DNA of 64,000 nucleotides from Desulfitobacterium chlororespirans DSM 11544 (GTDB lineage: Bacteria; Bacillota; Desulfitobacteriia; Desulfitobacteriales; Desulfitobacteriaceae), in the NCBI RefSeq assembly GCF_900143285.1, contig NZ_FRDN01000008.1:67926-131925 (forward strand). The letters run 5' to 3'. Below the pieces are notes generated by a model. That model was not told the origin of the DNA and made no database searches. It worked only from the letters and a program-made list of their open reading frames with translations. The position numbers were made by a program, and so were the translations under genes. Positions 51,820-60,512 of the stretch are shown in pieces. Numbering within the stretch: position 1 is the stretch's first letter; every line of letters starts with the position of its first letter.

Positions 51820-54468
51820 ATGAAAAAATTGGTCATTGGTCTATGTGCCCATGTGGACGCGGGCAAGACAACCCTATCGGAAAGTATGCTTTACTTGAGC
51901 GGTGCCATTCGCAAAATGGGCCGAGTGGATAATAAGGACGCTCATCTGGATAATTTCGAACTGGAACGGGCCCGAGGGATTACGATTTTTTCCAAACAGG
52001 CCATACTGGAAGTGGATCATACCCAGATTACCTTACTGGATACCCCTGGTCATGTGGATTTTTCCCTGGAGATGGAAAGAACCCTCCAGGTACTGGATTA
52101 TGCCATTTTGGTGATCAACGGAGCCGATGGAGTACAGGGGCATACCAGGACCTTATGGCACCTGCTGGATATTTATCAGATACCGGTCTTCCTATTCATC
52201 AATAAAATGGACCAGGTGGGTACGGATCAAGAAAAGCTGCTGAGTGAATTAAAAAGCCAGCTCAGCGACGGCTGCCTTGACTTTGGACAACCTGAATCCG
52301 CTGATTTCTATGACCAGCTGGCATTATGTGATGAACTGCTGCTGGACGCTTATCTGGATACGGGACATATTGAGATCCCCCTGATCAGGGAAGGGATTAG
52401 GAAGCGCAAAGTGTACCCCTGCTTTTTCGGTTCCGCTTTAAAGCTGGAGGGTGTCGAGGAATTGCTCCAGGGTATTGTGGATTATGCTCACCTGCCGGCC
52501 TATCCGGAAAGCTTTGGGGCTAAAGTATTCAAAATAGGCAGGGACGAACAGGGCAATCGCCTTACCTATCTGAAGATCACCGGCGGAAGGCTCAAGGTAA
52601 GGGAGAGTTTAAGCAATGGAGTATGGGAAGAAAAGGTTAACCAGATTCGCATCTATTCCGGGAAAAAATTCGAGGCAGTCAATGAAGTGGAAGCAGGTTC
52701 GGTCTGTGCGGTAACAGGGCTTACCCTAACCAAACCGGGAGAAGGCTTAGGCACGGAGGCCGCCGCCCATGCCCCTCTCTTGGAACCCGTATTGGCTTAT
52801 CAAATGATCCTTCCGGAAGGCTGTGATCCCCAGGTGATGATGCCTAAGCTGCGTCAGCTGGAGGAAGAAGACCCAGGCTTGCAGGTGGTCTGGGATGAGG
52901 AACTCAGGGAGATCCAGGTGCAGATGATGGGCGAGGTCCAGCTGGAAATCCTGCAAAGCCTGATCCGGAGCCGGTTTGGCCTGGAGGTGTCCTTCGGATC
53001 AGGGAGGATTGTTTATAAAGAAACCATTGGTAATGCCGTGGAAGGAGTAGGGCATTTTGAACCCTTGCGGCATTATGCGGAGGTCCACCTATTAATGGAG
53101 CCGGGGGAGCGGGGAAGCGGCCTTCAGTTCGGGTCGGAATGCAGCGAGGATAGCTTAAGCAAAAGCTGGCAAAGACTCGTTTTATCTCATCTGGAAGAAA
53201 AAGTTCATAAGGGAGTTCTCACAGGGTCACCGATTACCGATCTAAAAATCACCTTAGTGTCAGGCCGGGCCCATACCAAGCATACCGAGGGCGGTGACTT
53301 CAGAGAGGCCACCTATCGCGCGGTGCGTCAGGGTTTAATGGAAGCGGAGTCCATGCTCCTGGAGCCTTATTATGCTTTCCAGCTGGAATTGCCGGAAAAA
53401 ATGGTGGGGCGGGCCATGAACGATGTGGAAAAAATGCATGGAACTTGCCAGCTTGCCCAGATCGAAGGGGAGCGGGCAACCCTTACTGGAAGTGCTCCCG
53501 TGGCAACGATGAGAAACTATCAGCAGGAGGTCATGGCTTACAGCAAAGGTCTGGGCAGGCTTTTTTGCAGTCTGAAGGGCTATGAACCCTGCCATAATCC
53601 CGATGAGGTCATAGCCATGGCTGGGTACGACCCGGAAAGGGATGTGGATAATCCTGCCGATTCCGTATTTTGTGCCCAGGGTTCCGGCTTTTTGGTCCCC
53701 TGGTATCAAGTCAAGGAACATATGCATGTGGAGAGCTGTTTCGCCAAAGAGAGTGAATTCATAGAAGCAGAATCTCATCTTCAGATACCCTATGCCGAGG
53801 AAAGGTGGATCGACCCCGAGGAGATCGACAGGATCCTCAACCAGACCTATTATGCCAACCAAGGCAAAAAATCCCTTTGGCAGAAACGGAAAAAAGCTGC
53901 GGAAAGCTATTATAGACCACCTGCTGATTTAAACAAACCTAAAGAAAGCCAAGCAGAATATCTGCTCGTGGACGGCTATAATATTATCTTTGACTGGCCG
54001 GAACTGAAAGAGCTTGCTCAGGATAATATGGATGGAGCCAGGATAAGGCTTCTTGATATCCTCAGCAATTATCAGGGGATTCGCAAGTGCCGGATTATCG
54101 TCGTCTTCGATGCTTATCGTGTTCAGGGGCATCCTGAGGAAGCCATCGATTATCATAATATCCTGATGGTCTATACCAAAGAAGCGCAAACCGCGGATCA
54201 ATATATTGAAAGATTTGCTTATGATCATCAGAAAAAGTATAAGATCACCGTGGCTACCTCCGATGGCCTGCAGCAGATCATTATCAGAGGGGCAGGATGT
54301 GCCTTATTATCCGCCCGAGACTTGAAGGAAGAAGTCATAATGGCCAATAAACAGGTCATCGAGGCTTATCAGGCACAACAAACGCCAACCCGGCATTATC
54401 TGAAGGATGCCTTATCTGCCGAAAGCGAACAGCAGATGAAAGAGTTCCTTAAAAGAGAGAAGGATTAG
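51820..54468 (+). CDS. TetM-like translational GTPase fused to a YacP/Rae1-like NYN nuclease domain
   Basis: An 882-residue protein. Residues 1-about 650 form a ribosomal-protection-type EF-G paralogue: G1 AHVDAGKTT, switch RGITIF, G3 DTPGHVDF, G4 NKMD, then domains II-V. The domain IV loop that displaces tetracycline in TetM (YSPVSTP) is replaced by GRAHTKHTEGGDF. From about 705 a NYN (PIN-like) domain follows, with YLLVDGYNIIFD, IIVVFDAYRV, ADQYIERFAY and VATSDGLQQ, the acidic residues of YacP/Rae1, an A-site mRNA endonuclease. The fusion suggests GTP-driven delivery of an RNase to the ribosome. TetM/TetO resistance proteins are about 640 residues. Confidence 0.85.
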   Translation: MKKLVIGLCAHVDAGKTTLSESMLYLSGAIRKMGRVDNKDAHLDNFELERARGITIFSKQAILEVDHTQITLLDTPGHVDFSLEMERTLQVLDYAILVINGADGVQGHTRTLWHLLDIYQIPVFLFINKMDQVGTDQEKLLSELKSQLSDGCLDFGQPESADFYDQLALCDELLLDAYLDTGHIEIPLIREGIRKRKVYPCFFGSALKLEGVEELLQGIVDYAHLPAYPESFGAKVFKIGRDEQGNRLTYLKITGGRLKVRESLSNGVWEEKVNQIRIYSGKKFEAVNEVEAGSVCAVTGLTLTKPGEGLGTEAAAHAPLLEPVLAYQMILPEGCDPQVMMPKLRQLEEEDPGLQVVWDEELREIQVQMMGEVQLEILQSLIRSRFGLEVSFGSGRIVYKETIGNAVEGVGHFEPLRHYAEVHLLMEPGERGSGLQFGSECSEDSLSKSWQRLVLSHLEEKVHKGVLTGSPITDLKITLVSGRAHTKHTEGGDFREATYRAVRQGLMEAESMLLEPYYAFQLELPEKMVGRAMNDVEKMHGTCQLAQIEGERATLTGSAPVATMRNYQQEVMAYSKGLGRLFCSLKGYEPCHNPDEVIAMAGYDPERDVDNPADSVFCAQGSGFLVPWYQVKEHMHVESCFAKESEFIEAESHLQIPYAEERWIDPEEIDRILNQTYYANQGKKSLWQKRKKAAESYYRPPADLNKPKESQAEYLLVDGYNIIFDWPELKELAQDNMDGARIRLLDILSNYQGIRKCRIIVVFDAYRVQGHPEEAIDYHNILMVYTKEAQTADQYIERFAYDHQKKYKITVATSDGLQQIIIRGAGCALLSARDLKEEVIMANKQVIEAYQAQQTPTRHYLKDALSAESEQQMKEFLKREKD

Positions 54469-54473
54469 CTCTC

Positions 54474-54530
54474 AATACCCCTTCATCTTTAAATATATTC
54501 AGCAATATATTTAGCGATGAAGGGGTATTT
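54474..54530 (+). terminator. Terminator of the GTPase-NYN gene
   Basis: A perfect 14-bp arm pair (AATACCCCTTCATC with GATGAAGGGGTATT) encloses a second TAAATATATT/AATATATTTA stem, six bases after the stop codon. Confidence 0.85.
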
Positions 54531-54723
54531 GCTATAAGTCTGTTGGAAATGCAACCGACATGGACAGGGAGTTGTGTTATACTTGCTTATATCAGAGAAA
54601 ATTGTGTTGAGTTTGTTAGCTTTATAATCATTCCTGTTGTAATTATTTATGTTATGAGTGGTTGTGTCATAATCCATTGCATAGAAACCCAACAGAATAG
54701 TGGAATCTTTCGAATCGTTTCCC

Positions 54724-54905
54724 GCTAAAGCCATGCTATGCTGGGGCGATCTGAGCAAAGGCTCACAGGGTCGGCATAGAAATGTACCGGCCTCCCGTAA
54801 ATGCGGCATCCTGTTCAGGATACGGCAGGAAAGAAAGGTGCAAAGACCCAGAATGATGGGATTTTAGGCGCATTTTCGATTGTGAGCGAAAGTGCGCTTT
54901 TGCTG
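54724..54905 (+). ncRNA. Candidate Moco-type riboswitch with terminator
   Basis: The aptamer-like part (54724-54869) closes by GC, TAAA, CCAT (54724-54734) pairing with ATGG, TTTA, GC (54856-54869). Inside are a long hairpin CTATGC...GCATAG (54736-54779) with GAGC/GCTC, the segment CCGGCCTCCCG and a hairpin ATCCT/AGGAT. The 3' strand of the closing stem runs into an intrinsic terminator (GCGCATTTTCG with CGAAAGTGCGC, then TTTT; 54868-54905). Terminator control before two molybdate-type transporters suggests the molybdenum/tungsten-cofactor riboswitch class. Class assignment rests on context and partial resemblance. Confidence 0.55.
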
Positions 54906-54969
54906 TTGTTTTTGCTTTTGCTGGCCAAGGGTTCCGTAGAGGCCTTAGACGAGAGAAGGGGGAAAAAGG

Positions 54970-55692
54970 ATGGCAGACTGTCTTTCCGCAATGCGTTCGG
55001 TGGAATTTCTGAGTCACTTTTCCGATGATGAGCTCCAGGAGATTGGCAAATGCCTGCTGACCAGGGTCCAGAGGTACAAAAAGGGTGAAAAGGTTTTTGA
55101 GGCGGGTCAGCCCGCTGTTTCCATGGGTGTTATTCTGCAGGGAAGGGTGTATATCGAGGATGATGATGCCTTCGGGAACAGGAGCATTCTGGCGGAACTG
55201 CACCGGGGGGATACCATGGCCGGCAGCTGTGTCTGTGCCCAAAGGCCCAGCTATCTCACCTCCTTTGTCGCGGCGGAACCGTCGGAGATTCTATTGCTGA
55301 ATTGCGGAACCATCTATACCAACTGCAATAAAAGCTGCAGTATTCGCGGCAAGATGCTGGAAAATCTCCTGAAAATTATTGCGGCGGAGGCAGTCACTCA
55401 GAGCCGCAAACTCAAATGTTTATCACAACGGAGTATCAGGGGAAAATTGCTGGCTTTTTTCTCTTACTGTGTTCAGGAAAAGGGAGAAAACAGCTTCACT
55501 ATCCGTTTTTCCAGACAGGAATTGGCGGATTTTCTTTGTTTAAACCGCAGTGCCATGTCCAAAGAGCTGGGCAAGATGCGGGATGATGGTCTGCTGCGCT
55601 TTGACCGGAACTATTTTGAGATGTTGTCTTGTGAAGTTAAAAGGGAATCACCGGAACAGGATAAGACAAATACGTTTTTGAAAGCTATTTGA
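54970..55692 (+). CDS. CRP/FNR-family regulator of the molybdate locus
   Basis: A 240-residue regulator with the beta-roll sensor (VFEAGQPAVSMGVILQGRVY) and a C-terminal winged helix (FSRQELADFLCLNRSAMSKE). The middle is rich in Cys (CVCAQRP, NCGTIYTNCNKSC), which could bind a metal or sense redox state. It is the first gene after the riboswitch terminator and is followed by transporter genes six bases on, so it is part of their operon. Confidence 0.88.
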   Translation: MADCLSAMRSVEFLSHFSDDELQEIGKCLLTRVQRYKKGEKVFEAGQPAVSMGVILQGRVYIEDDDAFGNRSILAELHRGDTMAGSCVCAQRPSYLTSFVAAEPSEILLLNCGTIYTNCNKSCSIRGKMLENLLKIIAAEAVTQSRKLKCLSQRSIRGKLLAFFSYCVQEKGENSFTIRFSRQELADFLCLNRSAMSKELGKMRDDGLLRFDRNYFEMLSCEVKRESPEQDKTNTFLKAI

Positions 55693-55698
55693 TGTGGG

Positions 55699-56739
55699 GT
55701 GCTGATCATCGAATTAAAGCGAACCAATAATCAGCCCTGGCAGCTGGGTGCCATCCTGGGGACCGGTGTTTTGACCGTTGCCTTAAGCCTGACCGCTCTT
55801 TGCCTGGGCCGTTATGAATTGTCCATAATTGATGTGGTGAAAATACTGCTTTCCGCTTTTTGGGATTTGCAGCAGACCTGGACCGACGCCATGGCGGATG
55901 TGGTCTTTCAGGTGCGGTTGCCCCGGGTTTTCGCCGCTTTATTAGTGGGAGCCGGTCTTGCCATTTCCGGGACAACCTATCAGGGAATATTCAAAAATCC
56001 CCTGGTCTCCCCCGATCTTTTGGGGGTGTCTTCCGGCGCTTGTGTGGGAGCGGCCATGGCCATCTTAAACGGCCTGGATGCGGGGGGAATCCAGATCTGT
56101 GCCCTCCTGGGCGGGCTGCTGGCCGTAGCCATTACCACAACCATTCCCAAGTTGCTGAGAAACAGCTCCAACTTAATTCTGGTGCTGGCGGGAATTATTG
56201 TCGCCGGCTTTATGAGCTCCGCTCTGGGATTGCTGAAATATGTGGCAGACCCGGAAACCCAGCTGCCGGAGATCGTCTTCTGGCAAATGGGCAGCCTGGC
56301 CACCACCTCCATGAGTGACGTCATGATGATTGTGCCGGCGATGCTGATCAGCATGGCCTTATTGATAGCCGTACGGTGGCGCATCAATATTCTCTCTCTG
56401 GGAGATGAAGAGGCCGGTTCATTAGGGATTAATATCAGGGTGATCCGCGGCTTGGCCATTGTTTGTTCCACCGTCACTACGGCTTGTGCGGTATGCATCA
56501 GCGGTACTGTAGGCTGGATTGGCCTGGTTGTTCCCCATCTCTGCCGGATGCTGGTTGGGCCGGATAATACCCGGGTCATTCCCTTATCCATCTTCGTGGG
56601 AGCCTCATTTATGCTGGTGGTCGATACGGTTGCCCGCACTGTGACCAGCGGTGAAATTCCCCTGAGCATTCTCACCGGATTCATCGGTGCACCTCTTTAC
56701 GGTTGGCTATTATTTAAGCAGAGGATGAAAATAAAATGA
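55699..56739 (+). CDS. FecCD-type permease, MolB-like
   Basis: The 346-residue membrane protein has the FecCD signatures RLPRVFAALLVGAGLAISGT, NPLVSPDLLGVSSGACVG and GLVVPHLCRMLVG. It starts with GTG 55699 close behind the regulator stop and overlaps the ATPase gene by four bases. In a molybdenum locus this B12-transporter-type permease is probably of the MolABC kind, which imports molybdate or tungstate, but a corrinoid or iron ligand is possible. Confidence 0.85.
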   Translation: MLIIELKRTNNQPWQLGAILGTGVLTVALSLTALCLGRYELSIIDVVKILLSAFWDLQQTWTDAMADVVFQVRLPRVFAALLVGAGLAISGTTYQGIFKNPLVSPDLLGVSSGACVGAAMAILNGLDAGGIQICALLGGLLAVAITTTIPKLLRNSSNLILVLAGIIVAGFMSSALGLLKYVADPETQLPEIVFWQMGSLATTSMSDVMMIVPAMLISMALLIAVRWRINILSLGDEEAGSLGINIRVIRGLAIVCSTVTTACAVCISGTVGWIGLVVPHLCRMLVGPDNTRVIPLSIFVGASFMLVVDTVARTVTSGEIPLSILTGFIGAPLYGWLLFKQRMKIK

Positions 56740-57515
56740 ACAGCTTATTGGAAGTCAATCAGGCAGCCTTCGCTTACCCCAGCGGCAAGACTGTGTTGAA
56801 AGATGTTAACTTTACGATCTCCCCGGGGCAGATACTGTCCATTATCGGGCCTAACGGTGCCGGCAAATCGACGCTGCTGAACTGTATCGCCGGGTTTAAT
56901 ACTTTGGATCGGGGCAATATCCGCATCGAAGGGATACCTTTGCCGAAAATGAACCGCAAAGCCATAGCCCGCTATATCGGTTATGTTCCCCAGATCCATA
57001 ACCCGGCCTATGGTTATTCCATACGCGATTTTGTGGTGATGGGCCGTGCTCCTTATATCAGCACCTTCCGCATGCCGGGCCGGGAAGACTTCGCCAAAGC
57101 GGATGCGGCCATTGCGGCCATGGGGATTTCTCATCTGGCTCAGCGGCCATACACCGATGTGAGCGGAGGGGAGCGGCAGCAGGCCACCATTGCCCGGGTG
57201 ATTGTGCAGGAGCCGCAAATCATTATGCTGGACGAACCCACTTCAGCCCTGGATTTTGGCAACCAATTAAGGACTGTCCGGATGATTAAGGAATTGGCGG
57301 GACGGGGTTATGCCATCATCATGACCACCCATAATCCCGATCAGGCCATGATGCTGGAAGGGCAGGTGGGAATCTTGGAGAAAAACGGGCGTTTTTCAGT
57401 AGGCAAAGCCCAGGAAATAATCAATGAAGAGACCTTGACCGAATTGTATCAAACTGAGGTCAAGATTCCCTATGTTGAACAGATTTCCCGCAATGCTTGT
57501 CTGGCCCGCTTATAA
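56736..57515 (+). CDS. FecE-type ATPase, MolC-like
   Basis: A 259-residue ABC ATPase with Walker A GPNGAGKSTL, signature DVSGGERQQA and Walker B IIMLDEPTSALDF, switch His in MTTHNP. It overlaps the permease gene and energises the importer made with the genes at 55699 and 58507. Confidence 0.9.
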   Translation: MNSLLEVNQAAFAYPSGKTVLKDVNFTISPGQILSIIGPNGAGKSTLLNCIAGFNTLDRGNIRIEGIPLPKMNRKAIARYIGYVPQIHNPAYGYSIRDFVVMGRAPYISTFRMPGREDFAKADAAIAAMGISHLAQRPYTDVSGGERQQATIARVIVQEPQIIMLDEPTSALDFGNQLRTVRMIKELAGRGYAIIMTTHNPDQAMMLEGQVGILEKNGRFSVGKAQEIINEETLTELYQTEVKIPYVEQISRNACLARL

Positions 57516-57611
57516 GAGTAAAAACTTGCTTATAGATGTGAAACCTGCTTATAGGTATGAAAAGTGTTGATTAGAATCGATCAGAATCGACTAGCTTGAA
57601 GGGAGTTCACT

Positions 57612-58445
57612 ATGGAAAAAGCCTACTTACAGATTATGGATTTATACAGGCAAGAGGGACTAAAGCCGGGCCGATTAACCCAACTGGGTTACTTCCCTAA
57701 ATGGACGGTAGTGATGGGGGATAATGGGCAGATCGGAAGAGCCTTTCATTTTGATGGGGAACACTCGGTATACCCCTTGCGCGATCCGGATGCTTTGCTG
57801 CCTCTCCAGCGCTTCGTGGGCAAAAGCTTATTGGCCTTGGCGGAGGAACTCCTGACGGAAACAGATATTCAATTGCGGGCCGTCTGTCTGGCCGTACTGA
57901 ATGCCCTTTCCCATCCCCTGAATCAGGCCGAACAGTTAAAAAAGCGGGGGTTCGAACCTGTAGAATTCGACAATTTGGAATTTATCAATGCTGAGGATCG
58001 GGTGGTTTTGGTAGGCTATGGCGCACTGATCAAAGAAACCCTGGCCCGCTGCCCTGTCATTGATGTCTGTGATATGCGTTCCTTAAGCAGCCTGCGGACG
58101 GTGTCCATTGGCAGAACGATTGAATATGGGCCGCCGGGAATTCGCTTTCACGGAGCGGCGGAAAATCAAACCCTGCTGGCGGATGCAGATATCGTGCTGC
58201 TGAGCGGTTCCACCTTGGTGAACGGCACTTACAGGGATTTGATTCGTTACGCCCGGAAAGCACGGGTGATCGGCATGTTTGGTCCCAGTGCCCAGCTTAT
58301 CCCGGAATTTTTGCAAGGAGGTGGCATTAACTACATTACAACCTCCGGCATCGCGGATGCGGACAGATTCTATCAGGTGCTGAGCAATCCGTATGCAGGG
58401 GAAGGGGAGTCCGGTACCTATAAGTACACCATCAGGATGTTTTAG
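57612..58445 (+). CDS. DUF364 (heavy-metal chelation) domain protein
   Basis: The 277-residue protein resembles the DUF4213/DUF364 family: an N-terminal enolase-like part and a C-terminal Rossmann-like part with VVLVGYGALIKETLARC, DADIVLLSGSTLVNGTY and VIGMFGPSAQLIPEFL. Such proteins occur beside metal-complex ABC transporters and are thought to bind or process the metal chelate. It lies between the ATPase and the binding-protein genes of this transporter. Confidence 0.8.
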   Translation: MEKAYLQIMDLYRQEGLKPGRLTQLGYFPKWTVVMGDNGQIGRAFHFDGEHSVYPLRDPDALLPLQRFVGKSLLALAEELLTETDIQLRAVCLAVLNALSHPLNQAEQLKKRGFEPVEFDNLEFINAEDRVVLVGYGALIKETLARCPVIDVCDMRSLSSLRTVSIGRTIEYGPPGIRFHGAAENQTLLADADIVLLSGSTLVNGTYRDLIRYARKARVIGMFGPSAQLIPEFLQGGGINYITTSGIADADRFYQVLSNPYAGEGESGTYKYTIRMF

Positions 58446-58506
58446 AGGCTTCAGTCAAGATGTTCTAGAGGTTTTAGTTTAAACGAGTAGACAAGGAGTG
58501 TGGAGC

Positions 58507-59589
58507 GTGAGGAAATATTTTGCTGTTTTGCTGGTGACCGTCTTATTGATGGTCAGCACCTTAGCCGGATGCAGCCCCAAAAGCAGTCCGGCCAGTAACG
58601 CGCCAGGCAGCCCGGCAGGGGATTCTGCCCAGAATCCGGCCCCCGCCGCAGCTGAAAGAACCGTAACCGATGCCAAAGGGAGAGAAGTCAAGATCCCGGA
58701 TAAGGTGGAGAAGATAGCCGTCACCTGTTACGGAGGCGCCACCCATGAAATGACAGTTCTCGGCTTTGCCGACGCTATTGTCGCCCAACCCACCATGAAG
58801 AGTTTTCCTCAGTTGAAAAAGATGTTCCCTCAATATGAAACAGTGATTGATCCGGGCTCCTTCAATGAAGTCAATATTGAAGAGATCATCAAGGCTGATC
58901 CGGATATGGTCTTTGTGGGAGTCAGCTCTCCGGAAGGGAACAAGAAAATTGAAGAAGCCGGATTCCCCACCTATACCATGTGGATTGGCTGGGCAGCCAT
59001 CGATACTCTGAAGCAGGAATTTCTCAATATCGGGATGATCATGGGCAACGAAGAGCAGGCCAAAAAGCTGGTTGCTTACTGGGACGAAAAACTTGCCGCT
59101 CTGGAAACGATGCTGGCTAAGGTACCGGAGAGTGAGCGCAAGGTTGTCTATTATACCGGGGCCGATATAACCAAAGCCAATACCAGTGACTGGGCCTGGA
59201 CCTTCATCGAAGAAGCCGGTGGCGTCAGTGCCATCAGCAAAGGAACCACCGGTGACGTCAATGTGGAAGTGGTTTTGGCCGCTGATCCTGATGTCATCAT
59301 CACCCAGGGAGGAAACGGAACTGCGGGATTCCTTCAGGACAACCGGATTCAGAACTTAACCGCCATCAAGAACAAAACGGTCTATGAGTGTCCGATTGCC
59401 GCTTTCTGGTGGGACCGCCCATCTCCTGAAGCTCCCTTAGGGTTTATGTGGCTTGCCCAGACCCTCTATCCGGAATACACCAAGGATATCGATCTGAAAA
59501 AGGAAACCAAGTATTTCTTCTCGGAGTTTTATAATTATGATTTAAGCGACGAAGAGTACGCATCCTTTTTTGTGCATAAGAAAAAATAG
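58507..59589 (+). CDS. FecB/MolA-type substrate-binding lipoprotein
   Basis: A 360-residue cluster A-II binding protein with lipobox LAGC, ERTVTDAKGREVKIPDKVEK at the mature N-terminus and IKADPDMVFVG. GTG 58507 lies eight bases after AAGGAG and is preferred over GTG 58498. It completes the FecBCD-like importer. Position among ModABC and ModD genes suggests oxyanion (molybdate/tungstate) binding as in MolA. Confidence 0.85.
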   Translation: MRKYFAVLLVTVLLMVSTLAGCSPKSSPASNAPGSPAGDSAQNPAPAAAERTVTDAKGREVKIPDKVEKIAVTCYGGATHEMTVLGFADAIVAQPTMKSFPQLKKMFPQYETVIDPGSFNEVNIEEIIKADPDMVFVGVSSPEGNKKIEEAGFPTYTMWIGWAAIDTLKQEFLNIGMIMGNEEQAKKLVAYWDEKLAALETMLAKVPESERKVVYYTGADITKANTSDWAWTFIEEAGGVSAISKGTTGDVNVEVVLAADPDVIITQGGNGTAGFLQDNRIQNLTAIKNKTVYECPIAAFWWDRPSPEAPLGFMWLAQTLYPEYTKDIDLKKETKYFFSEFYNYDLSDEEYASFFVHKKK

Positions 59590-59591
59590 AC

Positions 59592-59672
59592 AGACCTGTC
59601 CAGCGTAAAATAAACAGATCTAAAAAATAAGCAGATGTAAAAAAATAAAACAGACGCAAATAAACAGATGTA
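59592..59672 (+). repeat. Degenerate tandem repeat between the two binding-protein genes
   Basis: Four to five degenerate copies of a 15-18-bp unit resembling AAAATAAACAGATGTA run through the 84-base gap (CAGACC, CAGATC, CAGATG, CAGACG, CAGATG in the cores). No hairpin is present. Confidence 0.6.
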
Positions 59673-59685
59673 AATGGGGGAGAGC

Positions 59686-60495
59686 ATGTTTAATAACAAA
59701 AAATGGTTAGCAACACTATTGGCCCTGGGTATGGCGCTTACCCTTCTGGCAGGCTGCGGCAGCGGGCCGGCAGCATCACCTGCACCAGCGGAAAAACCGC
59801 CGGAAAAGCCGGCGGAATCCTTGAGCGGGAAATCCCTTTTCGTATACTGCGGGGCGGGCATGACCAAACCTTTTGGCGAAATTGCCGAAGCCTTCAAAGC
59901 GGAGAGCGGGGCCGAAGTGGAAGTGGTTTACGCTAATGCTGCCCAAATCCAGACCCAAATCAAAACAACTCAGGAAGGGGATCTGTTTATAGCCGGTTCC
60001 GTTGAAGAGCTTAATCCTGTCAAGGATGTTGTGGCCGGCAGCAAAGAGCTTGTCAAGCATGTTCCCGTCCTGGCCGTAAAAAGCGGCAACCCGTTGAAGA
60101 TCACCGGACTGAAGGATCTGACGAAGAAAGATGTGGAAGTTGTCCTGGGGGATGCGGAGGCTACGCCAATCGGCAAAATCGCCAATAAAGCTCTCACTGA
60201 TTTAGGAGTGCTGGCAGAGGTCAATGTCATTGCCAGAACGGCTACTGCACCGGAAATGATCACAGCCTTATCTGTCGATCAATGCGATGCCATTATCGTC
60301 TGGAAAGAAAATGTCAGCGGGTCCGGGATCGAGATCGTCAATACGACGGATTTGGACGCCCAGATCAAAAAGATTCCGGCAGCCACTTTGAGCTTCAGTA
60401 AGAATACGGAAACAACCGCAGCCCTATTGAAATTCTTTGATACAGATCAAGCCAAAAGTATCTGGGAAAAATACGGATATGAAGTGGTAAAGTAA
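59686..60495 (+). CDS. modA: ModA-type molybdate/tungstate-binding lipoprotein
   Basis: The 269-residue protein has a lipobox (LLAGC) and the type II binding-protein fold of ModA: LFVYCGAGMTKPFGEIAEAF, EGDLFIAGSVEEL, VLAVKSGNPLKI and CDAIIVWKENV. It binds the oxyanion outside the membrane for the following ModBC-like genes. ATG 59686 with GGGGGAG is better than ATG 59674, which would put the RBS inside the gene. Confidence 0.85.
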   Translation: MFNNKKWLATLLALGMALTLLAGCGSGPAASPAPAEKPPEKPAESLSGKSLFVYCGAGMTKPFGEIAEAFKAESGAEVEVVYANAAQIQTQIKTTQEGDLFIAGSVEELNPVKDVVAGSKELVKHVPVLAVKSGNPLKITGLKDLTKKDVEVVLGDAEATPIGKIANKALTDLGVLAEVNVIARTATAPEMITALSVDQCDAIIVWKENVSGSGIEIVNTTDLDAQIKKIPAATLSFSKNTETTAALLKFFDTDQAKSIWEKYGYEVVK

Positions 60496-60512
60496 AGATT
60501 TAAGGGGTTGCC

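Noticed and set aside
51820-54468. Tetracycline resistance gene tet(M)-like
   Set aside because: The tetracycline-displacing loop motif is missing and a nuclease domain is added, so resistance is not supported.
54489-54809. Minus-strand frame between the GTPase and the molybdate locus
   Set aside because: It spans the terminator hairpin and the aptamer-like region and has no RBS.
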